The notes below the pieces were generated by a model. The model saw only the letters and a list, made by a program, of their open reading frames with translations, was not told where the DNA came from and did not search any database. From Cloeon dipterum (taxonomy: Eukaryota > Arthropoda > Insecta > Ephemeroptera > Baetidae), in assembly GCF_949628265.1 (NCBI RefSeq), contig NC_088790.1, positions 9,180,545 to 9,244,544 of the forward strand: a stretch of 64,000 bases of DNA, written 5' to 3'. Positions 22,310-34,122 of this stretch are shown here, in pieces (position 1 is the first letter of the stretch; each line of letters starts with the position of its first letter). The translations under genes and the position numbers were made by a program.

Positions 22310-25300
22310 TCAATACTGCAGATGCTGCGGGCGTCGGAAATAATGCGCCCGCTTTTGGGTGACGTGCGGATAGCGCAGTCTCTGCTGCGGCGGAGAGTGC
22401 TGTCTCCGCACAAAGTGCTTACCCTTGTTAAAGCTGGAGGGGAAGTTAGAGAGCCTGGACGTGTCCTTGAAGTTCCTGTCCACTGGTGAAGCGACAAACA
22501 TGGGCTCCAAGGTCTCAGTGTACTTGGGACTTTCGAACTGCGGGTGCTCCTTGGACTCTGGCTCGTCCTTATTGGCCACAACGACTTCTTCGTCTCTTCT
22601 GGAAGTCAGGCTGCTCACGTAGGACACTTGGGCAGCAGACGGTGGCAGCAAATCGTGTGACGCGGACAGGACGGCGTCTGGCACGACGGCCACCTTCTCA
22701 CCGTAAGGAACTTTAACCCTAGTCTCTACGTTGACGCTGGCAGCCTCTTCTGGCTCCTCCTCCGCGGTTCCCTTCCTGTCAATCGGGTCTTCAGCGGCGG
22801 CGTCAGATCGTGCCGGCTGCTGGTCGCAGCTGTCATGGACGTTTATTTTCCAGCCCAAATACCGGTGAGTGTAACACTGCAATAAAATTAATGAGATTTA
22901 CAGCCAATTAAGAAATACCAATTTATCCCCATAATAATTCAATCTTGATTTTCATTTAAAATTGCTTCCTAATTGAGATCAAAAATTAAATTATGGCTGA
23001 CGTAGTGATTCTAAAATCAATTACGTTATTTAAATCAACTTGCCTAAAAAGCAAAGGAAAGATAAAACCATAAATTGTAAAACAAATTTAAAATTCCCCT
23101 CCGCATCTCTTCCATCTTTTTATTTTTTATACCTGATAGTAAACAGTATCAGGCGTGTTGTTGTCGGGCGTCCACTGCAGAATGCCTGGCTCGCCTTCGT
23201 CACACTCCAGCTTGAGTGTTTGTTGGTAAGCTCCAAAAGAGGGGCTGTCGTCCGCCGCGTGGTCAGGGCTGGGCGTCCAGTTGCAAAAGCGACCAGTGCC
23301 GGTAGGAGTTGCTCTACCCCTCTTGTCGAATTTAACGCCAGCGAAAACTTTTATAGCCTGCCGAATAGTTTGATTATTTATTTGCTCTTTTAACTCCTTT
23401 CTTTAAGGACGAGTACCTTTTTTTCTTCAGAAGTCTTGTGCTCATAGCCACCGACAGCGTCGTCGGTGATATAGAAGGGATGGTATCTAGCAGGAATATC
23501 GATATTGTCTCCGCCTTCAACCACAAATGTGTAGCTCTTTCCTCTAACCACGTTAATTTCAGGGATGAGCAGGCCGTTTATGAACCAGGAGATTCCCCAA
23601 CCGACGTGGCCTGTGCAAAATAATAATTTAATTTATTCTAGTCTGACCCAAATCAACTTAACTTTTATGTTTATGCTTACTATGCACCTTGAACTTTGAA
23701 TTTAAAGTAGCACATCTATAACTACTCAAAGCACGACAATTAAGGCCATCAAGGTTTGCAGTGTATCTTTAAAATTTTAACTATTAATAATATGACAAAT
23801 TTTACAAGACTTAAATTAAAACGTTAATAATTGCATCTGTAAAAATGGTATTTTAAGGTCGTAATGGCCGTCTAATAACTTATGCATAAGTACGTATTTG
23901 TATTCTTTTTTCCATGCTTCTGTATTAACTATCTAAGCGATTGAAATTCGAGGTTGGAATGTTTTTATTTTTGTCATAATTTTCTTGCTCAAAAACGGAG
24001 CATCGATTTTAAATATCCTGGGCTTTCATTGACTATGGTAATTTCAAACAGGTCATTCACTGATGACTCTCATACCTGTAATTGCTGAATATCCTCTTTT
24101 CCCGCCAGTGGGTCCCATTTGAGCGTAGAAGACACCGTCTTCAGGTTCATAACAGGGAATAGGGGGAATAGACCAAGCGTCTTTGGGTACTTCTACGGGC
24201 TTAGGAGTAGCAGCTGAAACACTCATTTCCTTCTCCAGGTCGGTCAGAGCTGAGGAAGGAGTGCTGCCCTCCTCGGGTTTTTGGCAGTTCCATTCAGGGT
24301 AGCGGTTGAAGTTGAGCTTAACGTTGCCTGCAGCATGGACGTGTTTTGTTTTCTTAACTTATTGTTAGTATTAAAGCACAAAACATACCTTTAGGGTAGA
24401 TGGAGTGGAAAGAAACTTCTTTTTTTGAGTTCAGAGGCCCTATTCCCCAGATGACCGCTTGCTCCGTTCCGTTGTTAAAGATAGGTTTGTCAAACTCGTC
24501 GGATCCTTGGAGTGCTCTCTGATAAGTCACTATAGTGTATCCGTTGACCATGGCTGAGTTCAGCAACCTGACGCTTGCGGTTTCGTCCTGTAGGATTTTA
24601 AACAGTAAAATATTGCCTTTTCGCAAGTCGAATCCATTACCCTGAGGTTGTTGTCAGGACAACTGCCTCTGCTGCCGGCACATTGAGATTTTCCCTCTAG
24701 GTAGTAGTCCACTGCGTAGCCTTGATTGTCCTCAGGGTCAATCCAAGCCACTACTGCATCTCCGCCAATCATTTTCGTTTTGGAGACGTCTCCAGATAAA
24801 CCAAATGCCATGTAGTCTCCAGAGTCTGCGGAACGTTGAGATCCGATTGAGTCGAATCTTATGAAATTAACATGCTCACCAATTTTTCCGACAAGTTGAA
24901 TAACTGCGCTCTCTCCGGCGAGGGCCCAGCGCACCTCGAATTCCGACGAATCGTGAAGAACTTCGCAATTCAGCCGCGACTAAAATACGGTTGAAAAAGG
25001 ATTGTAAATAACTAGACGACAGTTGTACAAAAAACGCCTTTATTCTATTCATCTCTCCTTACGCCTCTGTACTGGAGCCCGCTTAACAAAAATAAGTTAG
25101 GGGAGCAATAAATAAAATGTACGCGCGAATATATAATATATGTAACAAAATATTGGAATCTGAGTTGATTCAGAAATCTACGGCTTTCCAAATTTAAGTT
25201 CAGGCTGTGTGGTGCTCAGAAATGGTAGAACACTTGTTGTTGGGAATTTTGCTGCTCGGCTGGTTGTGGAGCCACGCTCGTGAGCTGTTGTTGCTGTTCG

Positions 25301-28300
25301 CCGATGTAGTAATCTTGTTGGGGTTGCGTGTAGAAGTGGTAGACCTGCCTCTGGGGTGGCACGTACACTAGCGGCTGATGATTGGAAGCCAATGCGTACG
25401 TCGATGCGGGAGGGTAATACGATTGAAGCGGTGGCTTGAATGTCACTGGCTGGACATCTTGAGGGAAGAAATTCGTTGACAAACGCCTTTCAGGTGACGA
25501 TGCAGCCACCTGCAGCTCAGGGTAGCTGTAGAATATGTCTTCCAGGCTTTTTGGTTTCTGCAAGAAAAGCCATGTCAGATTCGGGGCTGCGATCCCGTCT
25601 GTCAGGCAGTCCATTGCGTCTCGTTCTGTCTTGAAATTTGTCTTTGTCGGTCGCTTGTCTTTACAGGGACTAGAGTTTGGTTTGGTTCGCAGGAAAGAGA
25701 GGCGTAAGGAGAGAAACTTCACCCATATTATGTGATTGAATCGTGGATATTTGGTTAAAAACATTCACATGCCGTACAAACACGAGTCAACCTCGGGTTA
25801 ATTGATGTCGAGTTCAATTGTAATTTTAAAATCGATGAAGCCAGGACATGCTATTCTGATACCAAAGGTTTTTCATTGCATTTGAGCGTACCTGAGGCGA
25901 GACGTTGAGCATCCGCAGGGAGGGTGGCACGAGTGCGTATGGGGGAACCTTCACGTGGCCAAAGTCGACCGCGAACGCCTCGCACCACACGCCAAAGTGA
26001 CCTATTTCGTGAACAGTCAGCGTGCCTGGAAGGGTGATGACCAAGGTTTTGCTGTCGTATTTCTTGAGAGGGTCGAAACTGCCGTTTTCGTCGGCCACCT
26101 TGATGCCCTGGGGGGTGGGAGTTTCACCACTTCCGACCCAGAATTTCGCGTCTAAACAAACATAATTTGACAGTTTTACTGATTTCATGTCTAATAGTGG
26201 TGTAAATGAAAATGCTAATAAATGAACATGTTTATAAAATAAAACTTTATTGCTTAGTTATTGATGTTTTACCTGGAGCTTCACCGTCGTATGAAAAGTT
26301 TGGAACAAGGAAGGTTTGGGCGTCGACAATAACCACGGGGTCAGACGAAACATGATGAATTCCAGAGAGCGACCCCAATTTCTGCGGCTTTGGGTACTCG
26401 AAGCCCTTGGGGATCTTCACGTCTCCGAAGTTGACCTGAAAATCGCAACAATGGCCTAATAACTCATGACAAATCCCGTCTCACGACTATTTGCCCGAGT
26501 ATATAACTTTACGATCGCGCAAATGGGGGCAGGAGGCGATGGTTAAAAACGAAATCACTTTTCCCGGTAGCATGAACCTCTATAATGTGCTCTCGCACGA
26601 AATGAAGATTGCGTGACTGCAACGGGAAAAATTGAACGGCGAACGGAACAAAGTGAAGTGCGAAACAAAAGGCGAAAAAGAAAGTGGAATTGGCGTGCGC
26701 AGCGAGGAGAGAAACAAATCTCGTCGCGACCAGCGCAATAAATCCAGAGTCTGCTTACCGAGAAATCCTCGCACCAGACCGAGAACCACTTGATGCTGTT
26801 CAAGGTTTTGCCCTCGGGTAGGGACAAAGTGATGTGCTCGTCGTTGTACTTTCTCAACACCTTGGGACTGCAACATTGAATTTGGAGCACCATTTAACTG
26901 TACTCATACATATACACTCTCAATCCATCTGCGAGCCAGCTCCTCTGGCTCACACCGCCGACCGAAAGGCGCCGGTCTGCTCTTTTTCAATTAAAACACG
27001 AGCCGAAAAAATGATCAGCCGGCGGAAACGAGATTTTCAGAGACTGGACACAAAATTGACCCAGAAAGAATGATGCGATATAAATTTGGCAATTAATTTA
27101 CCTGCCCCTTTCGTCCCTGAGCCGGAATCCGGAAGAACTAGGTGACTTGGAGTTTCCAGCGTAGAAGTAGGCGCCTTGAATCGAAAGAAATTTGATGTAA
27201 GAAGGCAATTCTAAGTTTCTGGCTAAATTACTGACCTGGTCCCTCTCCGTCGTACGTGAAGTGTCTGATGTGCAGTGTCCTTGAGTCAATGGCGTACACG
27301 AAACCCTTGACCGCATGATGGTGCTCGCTCAGCTTGCCCAACGGCTTGCCAAAATAGCCCGGATCATCTTCATCCTTTTCTTTAAGGCAGTTCACTGAAA
27401 AATAAAGCATCGAATTTTTAAGCTTAAAGGTCAATAAGTCAGGCCTCCATAGGTTCGGAAATATATACTATTTTTTTAATTAATGCGAAGAAACCGTCTG
27501 ATCATATTTTAATGGTTTGTAAGTCTTTTACAAATATTTAATAAATATCTCATATATGTTAAGAGTACTGCGACTTCCTGCCTCGCCGCTGTATATCAAA
27601 TATCATTGCAGCTGCGACGGCGGGTCTTGAAAATAAGAAAGCACACACTGCACTTCAAACGCGCCCTTTTGTTAAGAGAAATTTCGACCTTTCTTTCGCT
27701 GCGGTGATGGTGATGGCTTGAGAGACAACGGGCAAAGATATCTCTCGCCACGCGCGCGCGGGGAGAGCAAAATTATTTTATATCCAAATGCAATGTGCGA
27801 GCACAGAAAATAATCCCCGTGCGCGCGCCTTTCTAAAGTGCAATCAGGTAAATGCTGGCGAGGGCATGTTAATTTATTGAAGTGCCAGTCCATCAGGTCG
27901 TAGAAAGCACGACGAGTGCATTTTACGTGAAAATAATAAATGCATGCAGCCAGGGGAAAGACAATACTCTAAATACATACGTGTGTGCACTGCACAGCTG
28001 GATCCGAGTACCAGCGTGTGTGTTGTCGTTACACAAAAATTGGAAGAGAAATGCGCTGTTGGCGTTAAATTACACCATGGGTCGCGAATAAAAGCACACG
28101 ACTATTTTGTCCCTGCGCTTATGCAACATACCATTGGATGAATAATGCTGTAATTACGTTGCGCTCAGTTTAAATTGGGTGAAATCTGTTGAATTGGATG
28201 AACTGCTTTTATTTTACAGAAAATTGCACACCACTTTTGTTTGAACTGGTGTTTTAGGAAATGTGGTTTTAAATGCTGGGAAAAGAATTTTTCACATTAC

Positions 28301-31300
28301 ATTTTTATATTGGTAATTTTTGGATGACCTTAATTTTCAAGTTTTTAATTTTTCTCAATCTAAATAAAGATTAAAAATGAGAAAATATTTAATAATTCAA
28401 ACATTCACATCAAATATATATTTTGATTCATTTTTTTAATAGAAAATAAAATAAATCAATCAGTTCAGATGAATTTTGCACCACATTAGCTTGATCTTTT
28501 AAAATGTGTGCTATAGACAAAAATAGAACTGTTTAGCATTTTGTATTGCAAACTACACGCCCATTTAGTGTTTTCTAGGACAAGTCATCTGATTCAATCA
28601 TCGTTTTGGCTCAACAGTTTTAATTTGAACCATTAATTCTTGGTGTCAAGTTGATAAAATGTAAAGGAATTTAATTATTGCATCTAAAATTTTGAATATG
28701 ATCCTGTCGTAATCAAACGATTAACTTGTATAGCATTTAACTTTCTGACTAAAAAGATTTGCTCCCTTGTCTGTTCAGGAAGTGAAATTGGCAGGGCAAT
28801 TGGATGTTCTTGCAACAGTTAAATTACGTTTTTTGTATCGCAAAATGCAGTATCCTGCAATCACTGGCCAACATCCTCAATTAAAATCTGCTTGTTAGGC
28901 GGATTGAAAAGCAATCGTTGCAAAAGCTGGTTGTCTAATCGATTACTTAACAGCGACAATTAAGCGCACTTGGCTAACAGTCTCTGGATTCGGCACGTGC
29001 TATGTACTGATTTTTTTTGTATTTCACGTGGCTCGAAGCACGGTCGCAATTAAATTCATATTTCCAGGTGCACTGTCCGCTCTCGTAGACCCCGGGCAAA
29101 GAAATTAACCTGTTTGCAACTCAAAATTAACGTTACGCACGTAGTCTATAGCAAAATAATCATTTCGGCGTGTTGCAAAAGCGGGCAAAATGTGCTCTGA
29201 AATTTTCGTGTCGGCGGACGCGCATCTCGCGCGATCGGATGAGATAATTTCACTCGTGAATAATTAATCATCCGTTGCGAAAGCACGAGAAAAAGTCGTT
29301 TCGTATTGTTGCGCGGCTGCTTTTCCTGAGAAAACTCGGCGTGGTTTGTTTTTAATTGCACACGCGGCTTGAAAGACAGTCGGAAAGAAAGAGCATCCAA
29401 AACGAAAAGAAATTGGGATTTCAAGGTCACCTACATAAGGCATTGTCAAGAGAGGACTCCTCGGAGGCGATTTTTTTCTCTCTCGCTCGCTTGCTTCGCC
29501 GTGTGTCTTCGCTCCGCGCGCGATTTCGCAGCCAAATTTCACGCACACTCACAAAACAAGATCAGCGAGTTGCTTGTGCTCCTATTTTGTTGGCTCTGAT
29601 CGAGATTATAAGACACTTCGGCCACTAGAGAGTGAAATTGGTGAAGTCGATTAGGGAATTGCTTAATTGGCAGAAGATGCTGCGTTCAATTGGGTTATAT
29701 ACCTTTTTACGCCGAATCCATTAGCCTCAGAAAAGAGGTGAGAAAATTTGGCAACGGTCACAATTTGTGGCGAGGACAAATTTTTCTCAGAAGAGCCAGA
29801 AACTGTTCTTTAGATGGTCTTATTCCATATACGAACAGCTATAAACAGTTCTCATCCAAGGGTTTCGCACAAACATTTAATACATTGTGTATTTGTGCAT
29901 TAATAGACACACGTGTGCAACTTTCTTGCAACTATAGAGGGACGGTGAGTGTGAATAATTCAAATTGACGCGCATGCAGCAAGGGCAAACTAGTGATAAT
30001 TCACAATGTGCACATCTCTATGTATTTTCCTTTTTTATAAATATAGAATCGCGCATCATTCAGCTCTATGATTTCTCAAGAACACGCGTCTTACACAAAC
30101 GCCATAAAACGAGAGGCATTTTGCCGATTAAATTTCTAGCACAAAACTAATTAAATCTGCTTTATCTGGATAAGAAAATACAAACAAAGCGGCCTTGACT
30201 GAATTTTGTATTCCTATATTCCCTCTCTATATAAGGCGTTTGCGACTGTCGAAATTTCCTTAAACCAGAGTGGCACGCAAGGCTCTAATTCGGGCCTGCT
30301 GCAGCGGCAAAACAACAACAACAAAAGCATCGCCCGCAGCCGCGCAACAATACATTTCACGCTTCGTGTCATTGCCACGATTTTCATAACGCATGGTGCC
30401 GGGTGGAATTAATTAGACGTTTTATTATCTCATATCATGCATTTTCGCACATTTTACGCCGCTTTTTGCACAACTTTTGAATTGTTAATGCGCTCACGAA
30501 ACGTGCGAATTTGTTTCATAAAAATTCACCACCCGCAGAAATTTTAATCGGAAATTAAGGCCGTTTTGGAACTTCACGCAAGTCATATATGCAAAGAAAT
30601 TCATTTAATACTATTTGGTATTTGAATTATAAATTTGTTGCTAATTTACAATTATATTTAAACTAAATAACTCGTACAACTTTGAGCTTCGAAAATTATT
30701 CAACAGTTTTTTTACCGAAGTCGTTCATTCATTTCCGAAAAATTTCGTAAATCTATCTTAGAAGGTTCTGTGCAAAAATCCTCCATGATTTTAAGCTAAA
30801 TTCATCACTCGTTTACCCTGAGATAAATAATTCAATTATCAGGAATTTTTAGATGGCTTTTATTTAGGGCCGCTTAATGCGATATTTTAAATCACTTTTT
30901 AACAATAATTGATCTTCTGCTTAAGGCATTTTATTCATACAAGTCCTAATAATCTCAGCTTAAGTGAATTGTGAAATGTTCGTGAACTGAACTAAAAAAC
31001 AGTAAATGAAAAATTCAACTCGTTACAAATTACTCCTCGATCTCAAAATTTTTACTAGATACATTTTCCAGTTCTCTCGAGAAATCTCACTCAGTAAAAA
31101 ATAATCTCAATATAGGTTGACTATTCTTCGACTTTGTTACCATAACCAATAAACAAATTAATCAAAAAATTTATCAGAATCTTACATATGATTATTTAGT
31201 AATGAATAGTCAAAATTTGAAGTTTTTTTCAGTTTTGATAAGTTTCTTTGCAGTTTACAGCAATATATGGCCTATATAGGTCATTGATGCACGCTGGGGG

Positions 31301-31507
31301 AAAATTAATCAGTGCAATCCCCTTCTCTGAGTTAATTTTTTTCGGTAGAGCAAGGACTACATAGAGACTTATCAGAAAACTCATCTGAAAACGAAATTGA
31401 GCATGTCTCGAATTTGCAGGGCACAAATTATTGCGGGCGTTGAACTCACCATTTTGGACAAGCAGCAGGGTGCAGAGGGTTGCGGCGGCCGCGGAGGGTA
31501 ACTTCAT
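22310..31507 (-). CDS. Skeletor: Skeletor, DM13-DM13-DOMON secreted protein
   Basis: Long form exons in transcription order: 31507-31450, 27394-27236, 27174-27102, 26867-26759, 26435-26273, 26151-25892, 24979-24641, 24587-24389, 24327-24076, 23610-23417, 23357-23133, 22876-22310; 2,598 nt, 865 aa, all phases close. Residues 1-19 (MKLPSAAAATLCTLLLVQN) are a signal peptide. Two DM13 domains follow (GKPLGKLSEHHHAVKGFVYA ... FSVWCEDFS, then LGSLSGIHHVSS ... GVWCEAFAVDFG). A DOMON domain comes next (FEVRWALAGES ... DYMAFGLSGD ... VVAWID), then the conserved Skeletor C-terminal part (EPEDGVFYAQMGPTGGKRGY, GWGISWFINGLLIPEINVVR, ARYHPFYITDDAVGGYEHKT). The tail after 22876 is poorly conserved and arginine-rich. 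In Drosophila, Skeletor was described with the spindle matrix; the signal peptide and extracellular-type domains fit a secreted or cuticular role better. Confidence 0.93.
25039..25044 (-). terminator. Candidate polyadenylation signal for short Skeletor
   Basis: AATAAA on the minus strand, 172 nt after the stop at 25216 and 60 nt before the DOMON exon begins (24979), correctly placed to end the short transcript. Confidence 0.5.
25216..25557 (-). CDS. Skeletor: Alternative terminal exon of Skeletor (short form)
   Basis: Acceptor TTTCTTGCAG precedes a phase-0 exon that reads on from exon 6 (LRMLNVSPQ) as KPKSLEDIFYSYPELQ and ends at TGA (25216), 113 residues rich in Gln, Pro and Tyr (QPQQDYYIGEQQQQ). 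It would give a 387-aa secreted protein with both DM13 domains but no DOMON. A minus-strand AATAAA at 25039-25044 lies between this exon and the DOMON exon, as expected for a true terminal exon. Confidence 0.75.
   Translation of the reverse strand, partial: KPKSLEDIFYSYPELQVAASSPERRLSTNFFPQDVQPVTFKPPLQSYYPPASTYALASNHQPLVYVPPQRQVYHFYTQPQQDYYIGEQQQQLTSVAPQPAEQQNSQQQVFYHF
27395..31449. other. First intron of Skeletor (4.1 kb)
   Basis: Joins the signal-peptide exon to the first DM13 exon. The sequence is mixed, AT-rich with GC-richer patches near 27.6-28.1 and 29.2-29.6 kb. No exon, tRNA or repeat was recognised. A plus-strand TATATAAGG at about 30228-30236 has no gene behind it. Confidence 0.5.
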
Positions 31508-31599
31508 CTGGCCGGCGACGAGCTAGAGACAAAACAAAGGTGCTGCTTGCCGAGCAGCAAACTACTTTCGACAAAACTCGCACGTCGGCGTTCGCAAGT

Positions 31600-31610
31600 C
31601 TTTTATATAG
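31600..31610 (-). promoter_or_regulatory. TATA box of Skeletor
   Basis: The minus strand reads CTATATAAAAG, 93-103 nt upstream of the signal-peptide ATG (31507). A start site about 30 nt downstream would leave a 5' UTR of roughly 65-70 nt, so this is well placed for a core promoter. Confidence 0.65.
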
Positions 31611-31619
31611 AAAGGTAGC

Positions 31620-33534
31620 GGTCCAGCTCGGCGCGCATGGAGGGGCGGCGGCTGTTTAAAATTCGTCCTTTAATCCACCTCCTCGTCGCGATGTATATGT
31701 GCGCACGTATATTTGTGAAACTGGTCTTTGCAGCGCAGATCGTTCAACTCGGCGCAGTCGATAATTATTTTCGCCCTGTCTAAAATTCGTTCGACCGTTG
31801 ACCTCACCTTCGCCTCTGCGTCTGCCAGTCACATTTTAAAATTCGTTGCAGGGGCGGACGTGGTTGACAAATTTAATTTTCACTTCTTGAAAGCAAGTTT
31901 CACAGGTGTGATATATGGCGTGTTGGCTTTAAATTTGAGCCTAATTGTAAGATGAGGCAGTGTTTTTTGAATGCTAAATAAAAACACTAGTATATCTGAA
32001 CTTCAGATTCAGATTATTTTCAGCAATCAATTACATAGACAGTGACTTGTAACTTGTAACGGACCATGAAAAGCATGAATCGTAAATTTTTAAGGTTTTT
32101 CATTGAACCAATGTTATTTGAGCGAAACAAGAGATTGATTAAATGGAAAACCATCTGAATAAACATTCAAACTTGAAAACTGTTTTTTATAAGCTTATAA
32201 AAAACTTGCGAGTAAATTCAAAATAATTTCGTTTATTTTTTCAAAACTTCTTTATGAATTATCACTTAGAAGTTGTACATTTTCTTCAAAACATCAGCTA
32301 AATTTGGTTGAAGTGACCAGAATCATAACCAGAATAATTACGATTTTATATTTTTTATTTTCAATTTTTCCTAAGTTATTTCAAATCAGGTAACAAATTT
32401 AAAATACTTTTTTAAATCTTCCAGATCTGTTCTTTTGCTCCAAGTTCTATTCTTCTAGCCCCATTTTAGAACAATTAGTAGCTAATTTAAAACATCTGAA
32501 ATTCAGATCGTTCCTCAGACAGGGATAAAAAGAGCAAAAAGATCTAATCAATTTAAAACTTCTAGCCTCGCAATATACCAAATAGGCACAAAATTGATGG
32601 TACATTTTACCAAACGAAAGAAAATCTCAATTAAACGTTAATTTAAACAAATAATTTTTAATGCACAAACATCCGTTTTTCAGCGTTGACCCTATCTAAA
32701 ATTTTGACTTAAATTTATTGAAGGAGCTCACAGCAAGAAAAATGAGAGCCATAGTTTGTTGCTCCCTAGATTTGAAAACGCCTGATTTGTAACTTCCTGA
32801 GTGCATATAGCAGACAGAGAGCCAAGTGACGGCGTTTATGAATATTTCACTCATTGACAGCAAAATATGGTGTGCACAGACAAGTGTGTTTTCACTTTCA
32901 TAAAATTGCATCTAATTAACGCGGCGGCGCACTCCCGGCCGCTCGTCGCCACCGCCGTCGCCGGGACTGATTCTCTCCTGCTCTCCTCATGAATGGCAGC
33001 GGTGAGCGTTTCTGCAATACGCGCGCCAGACTCCGTCGAGCGTGCAGGCTATATTTACTCAGCCATTGAGAGAAGAATCACCGACGGCGGCTTTGAGTGC
33101 AAAAAACATTCAGGACACAGACATCGTGTCCAGCCAATAAAGCCCAAATGAATAGCCTCGCAATTTGGTTACAAAACCGCCGTGGCAGCGCTCGCGACGA
33201 CGACACGACAATTTGTACAATTGCGCTGGCGAACGGCCTTGTTGGGCGAAAGGAGAAAACTTAATCAAAACAATAATTACGTCGACGCGCCGGCTCGCAT
33301 GAAAGAAGCCGCTGACCGAGCACACATGTTTGGCACACTGCAGGTCCCCATTCAGAAAAAGCAGCGAGACCATCGTGCGGTGACACAGACACGCCGCTCA
33401 AGCAACTCAAAAGGTAGCTTGTCTGAGCGGCTAGCACCAAAACTTGGAGAGTCATAAATGCTGATTTTAGATCTGATTAGCTTTAGAGTGGAAAGATACC
33501 ATTAATTTCAGGCGTAAATTGCATAATTCTTGCT
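31620..33534. other. Intergenic region upstream of Skeletor
   Basis: AT-rich with a GC-rich, CpG-containing patch at about 32.9-33.4 kb. Open frames there occur on both strands at once and lack homology or splice context. Possible regulatory DNA; no gene supported. Confidence 0.45.
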
Positions 33535-33810
33535 TAGAGGTCTCACAATCATAGCCACGAGATTTAAGACGACGGCTTAGCCGAATTTTTAGCCTGTGGC
33601 GGCGGCTGGCTGACAATATTTTAAACGTGAATTTTGATAGTACAAAGGGCCGGAAGAATATTTTTCTCCTAGATTTTTTGATTTTTTACCCATTTTTTAC
33701 CTGCGGCTGGCACAACTTGTTAGCCAGATTCACGGTGGCTGGCGGCTGACCACCACATGACCCAAAATTTGCTGGCTGATGCGGCGCAGTGCGGCTGGCT
33801 GAGACCTCTA
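33535..33810 (-). mobile_element. MITE-like inverted-repeat element, copy 2
   Basis: A 276-bp element bounded by TAGAGGTCTCA and TGAGACCTCTA. Its interior matches copy 1 when read on the minus strand (CAGCCGCCAGCCACC, then CGGCCCTTTGTACTATC, then ATTGTCAGCCAGCCGCCG). It is non-coding and inverted relative to copies 1 and 3. Confidence 0.75.
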
Positions 33811-33835
33811 TTTGTGCTTATTAAAGGTCCAGCAG

Positions 33836-34122
33836 TAGAGGTCTCAGCCAGCCGGAAAATGTTGGGTCACATTATGGTTAGCCGCCAGCCGCCGCGAATT
33901 TGACCAAGCTGTGCGAGCCACCGGTCAAAAAGTAGAAAAATTGAAAAGTGCCGGAGCAAAAATTGTCCTCCTACCATTCCGACTGCTAAGCACTATCAAA
34001 CTTCACTTTAAAAAGTTTGCCAGCCGCCTGCTAAATCGCTCAGTCGACGCCGCTAGGCCAAAATTCGGTTGCAGCCTGTTCAGCCAGCCGCCACCTAAAA
34101 TTACGTGGCTAAGTGAGACCTA
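33836..34122 (+). mobile_element. MITE-like inverted-repeat element, copy 3
   Basis: A 287-bp element starting TAGAGGTCTCAGCCAGCC and ending GTGAGACCTA. The interior matches copy 1 (AGCCGCCAGCCGCCG, AAGTGCCGGAG, CTAAGCACTATC, CAGCCGCCACC). It begins only 25 bp after copy 2 and faces it, so the pair forms a long inverted repeat. Confidence 0.75.

Noticed and set aside
33182-33457. Overlapping frames on both strands near a GC-rich patch
   Set aside because: Both strands are open at once, which fits composition and not selection; no homology.
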